Of a stretch of DNA of 27,312 bases, positions 22,687 to 27,312 are shown one piece after another. The position numbers were made by a program, and so were the translations under genes. This stretch comes from Galbitalea sp036491035 (GTDB taxonomy: Bacteria > Actinomycetota > Actinomycetes > Actinomycetales > Microbacteriaceae): assembly GCA_036491035.1 (NCBI GenBank), contig DASXCU010000096.1, positions 1-27,312 of the forward strand, in the 5' to 3' direction. The notes under the pieces were generated by a model. It saw only the letters and a program-made list of their open reading frames with translations. It searched no databases and was not told the origin of the DNA. Positions within the stretch are counted from its first letter, which is position 1, and each line of letters starts with the position of its first letter.

Positions 22687-23712
22687 ATGTATCGCGCACT
22701 CTTCCGCCTGGTTTTCCGGCGAATGGACCCCGAGCGGGCGCACGGTTTCGCGTTCGCGGTCATCCGGATTCTCGGCCTCCCAGTCTTCCGCCAGCTGACG
22801 TCCGCGATCACGCGGCCTCGGACGACACTCGCGGTCGACGCGCTCGGCCTTCGCTTCGCCTCGCCGTTCGGGGTTGCCGCCGGCTTCGATAAGGAGGGAC
22901 TCGGCATCCTGGGGCTCGGTGCGCTCGGTTTCTCGCATGTCGAGGTCGGGACCGTGACCGCGATCGCGCAGCCCGGCAACGAGAAGCCCCGCCTGTTCCG
23001 GCTCGTTCCCGATCGAGCGGTGATCAACCGGATGGGCTTCAACAACCACGGTGCGCACGTTGTCGCGCGCCGGATCGAGCGTGTCCGTCGCCGGAAGAAC
23101 CGGCCCGTGATCGGCATCAACATCGGCAAGAGTCGCGTGATGGACGTGGATGCCGCCGTTGACGACTATCTCGTGAGTACGCGGCTGCTGGCTCCGCTGG
23201 CGGACTACCTGGTCGTCAACGTCAGCTCCCCGAACACACCCGGTCTTCGCGGTCTGCAGCAGATCGAGAAGCTCGAGCCCCTGCTGTCGGCGGTGGCGGG
23301 AGCTGCGGGATCCGTTCCGGTGCTCGTCAAGATCGCACCGGATCTGACGGACGATCAGGTCGAGAAAATTGCGCAACTCGCCGTCGACCTGAAACTGGCC
23401 GGGCTCATCGCGACCAACACCACGCTTTCACGGGACGGGCTCACGACACAGGCCGAGGTCGTCGCCACGGCCGGCGCAGGCGGTCTCTCGGGCGCACCAC
23501 TCGCCGCGCGATCGCTCGAGGTGCTGCGCACGGTGCGCGCATCCGTCCCCGCCGACTTCTGCGTCATCTCGGTTGGGGGAGTGGAGACCGGTTCAGACGT
23601 CGCAGAGCGACTCGCCGCGGGGGCGACGCTCGTGCAGGGCTACACGGGGTTCCTCTATCGGGGCCCGTTCTGGGCGCGCGCGATCAACCGCGAGCTGGCT
23701 GAGACGAACTAG
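22687..23712 (+). CDS. pyrD: Dihydroorotate dehydrogenase (quinone), class 2
   Basis: PyrD oxidises dihydroorotate to orotate in pyrimidine synthesis; class 2 enzymes are membrane-associated and pass electrons to quinones. The 341-residue protein begins with the short N-terminal membrane-association extension (YRALFRLVFRRMDPERAHGF) typical of class 2, followed by the FMN barrel: VAAGFDKEG, VEVGTVTAIAQPGN, NRMGFNNHGA, INIGKS, VNVSSPNTPGLRGLQ with the catalytic-region serine of class 2, VKIAPDLTDD, ATNTTLSRDGL, GGLSGAPL and ISVGGVETGSD. Cysteine at the catalytic position would mark class 1; here it is serine. It is convergent with the DUF3043 gene. Confidence 0.96.
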   Translation: MYRALFRLVFRRMDPERAHGFAFAVIRILGLPVFRQLTSAITRPRTTLAVDALGLRFASPFGVAAGFDKEGLGILGLGALGFSHVEVGTVTAIAQPGNEKPRLFRLVPDRAVINRMGFNNHGAHVVARRIERVRRRKNRPVIGINIGKSRVMDVDAAVDDYLVSTRLLAPLADYLVVNVSSPNTPGLRGLQQIEKLEPLLSAVAGAAGSVPVLVKIAPDLTDDQVEKIAQLAVDLKLAGLIATNTTLSRDGLTTQAEVVATAGAGGLSGAPLAARSLEVLRTVRASVPADFCVISVGGVETGSDVAERLAAGATLVQGYTGFLYRGPFWARAINRELAETN

Positions 23713-23727
23713 CTCCACATCCGTGGT

Positions 23728-23789
23728 GGCGGGAGAAAACCGCACGCGGAGGGAGTAACTACTACCGCCACGTAACCGGTTCTCCCGCC
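23728..23789. terminator. Long-loop inverted repeat between convergent pyrD and DUF3043 genes
   Basis: GGCGGGAGAA (23728-23737) and TTCTCCCGCC (23780-23789) are exact reverse complements 42 bases apart; inner segments GTGGCGG (23726-23732) and CCGCCAC (23765-23771) form an alternative pairing. It lies in the 105-base gap between two convergent genes and may act as a bidirectional terminator. It lacks a T-run. The palindrome AACCGGTT occurs at 23774-23781 and again at 23812-23819. Confidence 0.4.
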
Positions 23790-23817
23790 GCCGGGTGCAG
23801 GATCTCTCGCCAACCGG

Positions 23818-24393
23818 TTATGAGACCTTGTCGCCGCGCTTCACCTGGGGCTTCGGCAGCCGCATGACGCGAAGCTGGATGGCGCGGGTCGCGTGGTAGA
23901 AACCGCGCTTCTCGACCCGGTCGGCGCCGAACTTGGCGGCGAGCATCCGACGGATCCGGAAGTGGAGCACGATGAGGTCGATGACGACGAGCAGCACGAG
24001 TGCCCACAGCCCGTAGTTGATGTAGGCGGCGAGACCCGCGTCGAAGTAGCCGACGACGACGAGCAGGAACAGCAGCGGGATGGTCAGCTCGGCGAACCCC
24101 CACCGGCTGTCTACGATGTCGCGGATGTACTTCTTCTGCGCCCCGCGGTCGCGTGCCGGAAGGTACTTCTCCTCGCCATTGGCCAGGCCGACGCGAGCAC
24201 GGTCGCGCTGGGCACGCTGCTGGTCCTTGGAGAGGGCACGGGCCTCGGGCGTCTTCGCCCCGACCAGCGGTCGCTTGCGCGCGGCCTCGCGCTCCTTGCG
24301 GGTCGGGGTCGCGTGACCCTTCGGAGCAATGGGGTTGTTGGCAAGCTCTTCGGCCGCAATGCGGTCCGCTTCGCTCTGTACCTGCTTGGCCAA
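23818..24393 (-). CDS. DUF3043 family membrane protein (actinobacterial)
   Basis: I recognise this as a member of the actinobacteria-restricted DUF3043 family, whose function is unknown. The 191-residue product has a long charged cytoplasmic N-terminal region (about 1-98) with the family-like PKGHATPTRKEREAARKRPL and a conserved block YLPARDRGAQKKYIRDIVDSR, two transmembrane helices (about 100-118 and 124-145) separated by a short loop, and a basic tail (RIRRMLAAKFGADRVEKRGF). The start is TTG at 24393, supported by AAGGA (complement of 24400-24404) six bases before it. It converges with pyrD and diverges from the M20 peptidase gene, with a shared 41-base promoter region. Confidence 0.85.
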   Translation of the reverse strand: MAKQVQSEADRIAAEELANNPIAPKGHATPTRKEREAARKRPLVGAKTPEARALSKDQQRAQRDRARVGLANGEEKYLPARDRGAQKKYIRDIVDSRWGFAELTIPLLFLLVVVGYFDAGLAAYINYGLWALVLLVVIDLIVLHFRIRRMLAAKFGADRVEKRGFYHATRAIQLRVMRLPKPQVKRGDKVS

Positions 24394-24434
24394 GGGGAGT
24401 CCTTCTATCGGATGTGCGCCTTAAGATTACCCGC
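24394..24434. promoter_or_regulatory. 41-base divergent promoter with overlapping -10 elements
   Basis: The segment TTAAGATTA at 24421-24429 reads TAAGAT on the plus strand (24422-24427), 7 bases before the M20 gene ATG, and TAATCT on the minus strand (24429 to 24424), 30 bases before the TTG of the DUF3043 gene, which has its own AAGGA Shine-Dalgarno. The plus transcript would be leaderless and the minus transcript leadered. Overlapping -10 elements imply that both genes share one unwound region. Confidence 0.5.
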
Positions 24435-25844
24435 ATGACCGAATCGGCACCGCCCCCATCATCCACTCCCGCCTTCGACGAGCTGAGCGAGGCCGTGCAG
24501 GCGGGCCTGCCGCGCGCGATCGCCGATCTCTCTGACCTGGTGCGCATCCCGTCGGTGTCGTGGGATGGCTTCGATCCGGCGCACGTCGCGAGGAGCGCCG
24601 AGGCTGTGCAGACCCTCCTCGAGGACCTGGGCGTCTTCGAGTCGGTCGAGGTAGCGCGGTCGAAACTCGCCGACGACGACGCCCTCGGCCAGCCCGCCGT
24701 GCTCGCCTCCCGAGCTGCCCGCAACGGGCGTCCGACGATCCTCCTCTACGCTCACCACGACGTGCAGCCTCCCGGAAAAGACGAGGAATGGAACTCGTCC
24801 CCGTTCGAGCCCACGGTTCGCGGCGATCGCATCTTCGGCAGGGGAGCGGCGGACGATAAGGCCGGGGTAATGGCGCACGTCGCGGCCATCCGCGCGCTCG
24901 TCGCGGTGCTGGGGTCGGACTTCGATCTCGGGCTGAACGTATTCATCGAGGGCGAGGAGGAGAACGGCTCGCGCTCGTTCAAGAACTTCCTCGTCGACCA
25001 CCATGACCAGCTCGCTGCCGATGCCATCGTGGTCGCGGACTCCGACAACTGGAACACGACCACGCCCGCGCTCACGATCGCGCTGCGCGGCAACGTGAAG
25101 TTCCACCTCACGGTGTCGACACTCGACCACGCCTCGCATTCGGGGATGTTCGGCGGCGCGGCACCGGATTCGATGCTCGCCACCATCAAGCTTCTGTCCA
25201 CGATGTGGGACGACAACGGCTCCGTCGCGGTCGAGGGCCTCACGAACTACGACATGCAGACGCCGGAGTACTCAGAGGAGCTGTTGCGTGAGGAGGCGGC
25301 GCTGCTCGACGGCGTGCAGCCGATCGGCACGGGCAGCATCCTCTCGCGCCTCTGGGCCAAGCCCACGGTCACGGTCACCGGCATCGACGCGCCAAGCGTG
25401 ATGAACGCATCGAACACGCTTGCCGCATCGACGAAGGTCGTCATCAGCTCCCGGATCGCGCCGGGCCAGAAGGCCAGCGACGCCTTCGCAGCACTCGAGA
25501 AGCACGTTCGTGCGCACGCTCCCTTCGGTGCCCACCTCGAGATCGACGACATCGACCTCGGTGACCCGTTCCTCGTCGATACCAAGGGACAGTCGGTAGC
25601 GGATGCGCGCGCCGCCATGTTCGAAGCCTGGGGCGTCGCGCCGGTCGACACGGGCATTGGCGGATCCATCCCGTTCCTTGCCGACCTGGTCGAACAGTTC
25701 CCGGCCGCCGAGATTCTGGTGACGGGCGTCGAAGACCCGGACTCGCGGGCGCACAGCCCCAACGAGTCCCTCCACCTCGGCGTGTTCCGGCGCGCCATCC
25801 TCACCGAAGCGCTGTTGCTGGCAAAGCTCCAGAACCGCGCCTAG
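24435..25844 (+). CDS. M20 family metallopeptidase (dipeptidase-like)
   Basis: This 469-residue protein is a di-zinc M20 peptidase, probably a cytoplasmic dipeptidase or aminoacyl hydrolase. Metal and catalytic signatures are in order: YAHHDVQP (H107 and D109), GRGAADDKAGVMAHVAA with the bridging Asp, FIEGEEENGS with the catalytic and metal Glu pair, VADSDNW, and AHSPNESLHL with the last histidine; a dimerisation domain sits between (HLTVSTLDHASHSGMFGG). I chose the ATG at 24435 because the open frame upstream overlaps the opposite DUF3043 gene and is not family-like. There is no Shine-Dalgarno; TAAGAT lies 7 bases upstream, suggesting a leaderless mRNA. Substrate cannot be assigned. Confidence 0.92.
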   Translation: MTESAPPPSSTPAFDELSEAVQAGLPRAIADLSDLVRIPSVSWDGFDPAHVARSAEAVQTLLEDLGVFESVEVARSKLADDDALGQPAVLASRAARNGRPTILLYAHHDVQPPGKDEEWNSSPFEPTVRGDRIFGRGAADDKAGVMAHVAAIRALVAVLGSDFDLGLNVFIEGEEENGSRSFKNFLVDHHDQLAADAIVVADSDNWNTTTPALTIALRGNVKFHLTVSTLDHASHSGMFGGAAPDSMLATIKLLSTMWDDNGSVAVEGLTNYDMQTPEYSEELLREEAALLDGVQPIGTGSILSRLWAKPTVTVTGIDAPSVMNASNTLAASTKVVISSRIAPGQKASDAFAALEKHVRAHAPFGAHLEIDDIDLGDPFLVDTKGQSVADARAAMFEAWGVAPVDTGIGGSIPFLADLVEQFPAAEILVTGVEDPDSRAHSPNESLHLGVFRRAILTEALLLAKLQNRA

Positions 25845-25847
25845 ACT
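25842..25847 (+). promoter_or_regulatory. Candidate -10 (TAGACT) for erpA
   Basis: TAGACT overlaps the stop codon of the M20 gene and lies 29 bases before the erpA ATG, leaving a short leader with AAGGAG (25866-25871). The same hexamer recurs before ctaC. TTGCTG at 25815-25820 is a possible but distant -35. Confidence 0.4.
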
Positions 25848-25876
25848 TGATGACAGATTTGCTTTAAGGAGCTGCC

Positions 25877-26239
25877 ATGACCGACACACTCACCACCACC
25901 GTTCCCGCCACGCATGGCGTTGGACTGACGGATGCCGCTGCCGACAAGGTGCGCAGCCTGCTCCAGCAGGAGGGCCGCGACGACCTTCGTCTGCGCGTCG
26001 CTGTTCAGCCGGGTGGATGCTCCGGTCTGATCTACCAGCTCTACTTCGACGAGCGAGTGCTCGATGGCGACGCGACGCGCGAATTCGGCGACGGTGTCGA
26101 GGTCGTCGTCGACAAGATGAGCGTCCCCTACCTCGATGGTGCGAACATCGATTTCGAGGACACCATCCAGAAGCAGGGTTTCACGATCGACAACCCGAAC
26201 GCCTCCGGCAGCTGCGCGTGTGGAGACAGCTTCCACTAA
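25877..26239 (+). CDS. erpA: Iron-sulfur cluster insertion protein (A-type carrier, ErpA-like)
   Basis: A-type carriers receive Fe-S clusters from the assembly scaffold and deliver them to target enzymes. The 120-residue protein has the HesB/IscA fold with the three conserved cysteines: C48 in QPGGCSG and C113/C115 in the C-terminal SCACG motif. Other family features are LTDAAADKVRSLL, LRLRVAVQ and the YLDGANIDFED region. ATG is preceded by AAGGAG at 25866-25871, ideal spacing. The gene is followed by a strong terminator, so it is probably transcribed alone or with the M20 gene. IscA and ErpA cannot be separated with certainty by sequence alone; ErpA-like is the usual name for the single actinobacterial member upstream of the cytochrome oxidase genes. 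Confidence 0.92.
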   Translation: MTDTLTTTVPATHGVGLTDAAADKVRSLLQQEGRDDLRLRVAVQPGGCSGLIYQLYFDERVLDGDATREFGDGVEVVVDKMSVPYLDGANIDFEDTIQKQGFTIDNPNASGSCACGDSFH

Positions 26240-26276
26240 GCTCACCACCACCGCTGGGACAACATCCAGCAACTCC

Positions 26277-26305
26277 AAAGATCGGACTGAAACAGTCCGA
26301 TCTTT
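26277..26305 (+). terminator. Strong intrinsic terminator after erpA
   Basis: AAAGATCGGACTG (26277-26289) and CAGTCCGATCTTT (26293-26305) form a perfect 13-bp stem with an AAA loop, 38 bases after the erpA stop. The TTT closing the stem and the following GTTAGTTT give a modest U-rich tail. It separates erpA from the ctaC unit. Confidence 0.88.
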
Positions 26306-26351
26306 GTTAGTTTGCGGCCCCGTTCGGCGGGGTGGCATCGAGCGCGGGCTA

Positions 26352-26357
26352 TAGACT
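26352..26357 (+). promoter_or_regulatory. Candidate -10 (TAGACT, within TATAGACT) for ctaC
   Basis: TAGACT at 26352-26357 lies 39 bases before the ctaC GTG and after the erpA terminator, with GAGAGG (26385-26390) as Shine-Dalgarno. TATAGA at 26350-26355 is an alternative reading. No clear -35 is seen. Confidence 0.45.
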
Positions 26358-26396
26358 GACAAGTGCAATCAGTTCGCTAGTTCCGAGAGGCTCAAC

Positions 26397-27254
26397 GTGC
26401 TCCGTAACCGCCGTCTTCGCTGGGCAGCAGTCCCAGCCGCGGTCGTCGTTATCCTCGCTCTGGCCGGCTGCTCCCAGCAGCAGGAGTTCGGATTCCTGCC
26501 CATCACGTCGCTCAACACGACGAACCACACGAGCGAGGTCGTCGGCCTCTGGAACACGTCGTGGATCGTACTCCTGGGTGTCGGCCTGCTCACGTGGGGC
26601 CTTATCATCTGGGCAGCCGTCGTCTACCGTCGTCGCAAGGGCCAGACCGGTCTTCCCGTGCAGCTGCGCTACAACCTGCCGATCGAGATCTTCTACACGA
26701 TCGTGCCGCTCATCCTCGTTCTCGGCTTCTTCGCCTTCACGGCCAAGACCCAGAACAACATCGAAACGCCGCCGACCGCGGCGCCTCAGGTCAAGATCGA
26801 CGTGTACGGGCAGCGCTGGGCGTGGACGTTCGACTACATGAACGAGAAGACCTACAGCCCCGGCATCCAGGCCCAGACCGAGGCAGAGACCGGCAAGCTC
26901 ACGCAGCCGCTCAACACCCTCTACCTTCCGGTCAACAAGCGCGTGCAGATCAAGATCCTGTCGCGTGACGTGGCCCACTCGTTCTGGATCGTGAACTTCC
27001 TCTACAAGAAGGACATGATCCCGGGCAAGGCCAACTACATGTACTTCATCCCCGAGAAGATCGGCACCTACCAGGGCAAGTGCGCCGAGCTGTGTGGCCA
27101 GTACCACTCGCTCATGCTTTTCCAGGTGAAGGTCGTCTCCGACGCCGACTACAAGACGTATATCGCCGCGCAGAAGAAGATCTACCCCGGTCTGCTCGGC
27201 GCCAACTACAACGCGAACACCAACCTGCCGGGCACCGGCGCACCGAAGGGCTAA
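26397..27254 (+). CDS. ctaC: Cytochrome c oxidase subunit II (CtaC/CoxB), lipoprotein
   Basis: CtaC carries the dinuclear CuA site that accepts electrons from the bc1-cytochrome c branch in the aa3 oxidase. The 285-residue protein starts with a lipoprotein signal peptide, basic N-terminus, hydrophobic core and lipobox LAGC with the lipidated cysteine at residue 25, so it is a likely client of the LspA in this window. Two transmembrane helices follow (about 48-74 and 94-115), then the cupredoxin domain. The CuA ligands are visible: H194 in AHSFW, and C229, E231, C233, H237 and M240 in CAELCGQYHSLM. An aromatic electron-entry motif GQRWAWTFDY is present. GTG start with GAGAGG upstream; an internal ATG is not needed. 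It is 5 bases ahead of a new ORF, probably ctaD. Confidence 0.96.
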   Translation: MLRNRRLRWAAVPAAVVVILALAGCSQQQEFGFLPITSLNTTNHTSEVVGLWNTSWIVLLGVGLLTWGLIIWAAVVYRRRKGQTGLPVQLRYNLPIEIFYTIVPLILVLGFFAFTAKTQNNIETPPTAAPQVKIDVYGQRWAWTFDYMNEKTYSPGIQAQTEAETGKLTQPLNTLYLPVNKRVQIKILSRDVAHSFWIVNFLYKKDMIPGKANYMYFIPEKIGTYQGKCAELCGQYHSLMLFQVKVVSDADYKTYIAAQKKIYPGLLGANYNANTNLPGTGAPKG

Positions 27255-27259
27255 GCACC

Positions 27260-27312
27260 ATGACCGCCACCGTGTCGTACACAGCCCTCGAGCGCCAGGC
27301 GGGCGTGGACCG
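27260..27312 (+). CDS. ctaD: Probable cytochrome c oxidase subunit I (CtaD), 3' truncated by window edge
   Basis: An ATG at 27260, 5 bases after the ctaC stop, opens a frame that runs to the window end without a stop (MTATVSYTALERQAGVD). GAAGGG inside the ctaC end (27245-27250) can serve as Shine-Dalgarno. Only 17 codons are visible, with no family motif, so the identity rests on position: ctaD directly follows ctaC in most actinomycetes of this type. Confidence 0.6.
   Translation, partial: MTATVSYTALERQAGVD

Noticed and set aside
24153..24434. 94-codon in-frame extension upstream of the M20 peptidase
   Set aside because: It lies antisense to the DUF3043 gene and has Arg/Pro/Gly-rich composition; the M20 family N-terminus begins at the ATG at 24435.
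1..27312. Mobile elements, CRISPR, prophage, tRNA/rRNA, toxin-antitoxin or biosynthetic cluster
   Set aside because: Read through on both strands; all sizeable genes are conserved housekeeping genes, no direct-repeat arrays, transposase motifs, tRNA cloverleafs or defence domains were recognised.

Overview
This is a chromosomal housekeeping region from a high-G+C Gram-positive bacterium, almost certainly an actinomycete. Several traits point to the family Microbacteriaceae: ftsQ is followed directly by ftsZ with no ftsA; cell division and polar growth use SepF and DivIVA (Wag31); an actinobacterial DUF3043 membrane protein is present; many starts are GTG or TTG; and MurE carries a variant specificity motif that fits a lineage with unusual diamino acids in its peptidoglycan. 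The family placement is inference; the phylum placement is firm.

Bases 2-15133 hold most of the division and cell wall (dcw) cluster, all on the plus strand: ftsI (5' end cut off by the window), murE, murF, mraY, murD, ftsW, murG, murC, ftsQ, ftsZ, a YggS-type PLP protein, sepF and divIVA. From murE to ftsQ the genes are fused by 4-base stop/start overlaps, so the lipid II pathway (MurC-D-E-F in the cytoplasm, MraY and MurG at the membrane) is made together with the septal synthase pair FtsW/FtsI and the divisome protein FtsQ. A 206-base gap with a perfect hairpin separates ftsQ from ftsZ, and a 306-base gap precedes divIVA.

Bases 15120-20234 continue on the plus strand with lspA, an RluA/RluD-type pseudouridine synthase and dnaE (replicative polymerase with an intact PHP proofreading site). 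A small flavin-reductase-like gene runs convergently to dnaE, with one hairpin spanning both stop codons. It is divergent from hisD, which is followed by nrdR and pyrD. A DUF3043 membrane protein gene converges on pyrD and diverges from an M20 dipeptidase gene. The window ends with erpA (Fe-S carrier), a strong terminator, ctaC (cytochrome oxidase subunit II, a lipoprotein) and the first codons of what should be ctaD.

I see no prophage, insertion sequence, CRISPR array, toxin-antitoxin pair, defence island, biosynthetic cluster, tRNA or rRNA, and nothing that looks like a new multi-gene system. The observations worth a second look are at the regulatory and residue level: a recurrent TAnnnT-N7/9-ATG arrangement suggesting leaderless mRNAs (hisD, nrdR, pyrD, the M20 gene and, inside the murG end, murC); overlapping back-to-back -10 elements in a 41-base divergent intergenic region; hairpins at convergent gene ends and in front of ftsZ; and the DHHPR replacement of DNPR in MurE.
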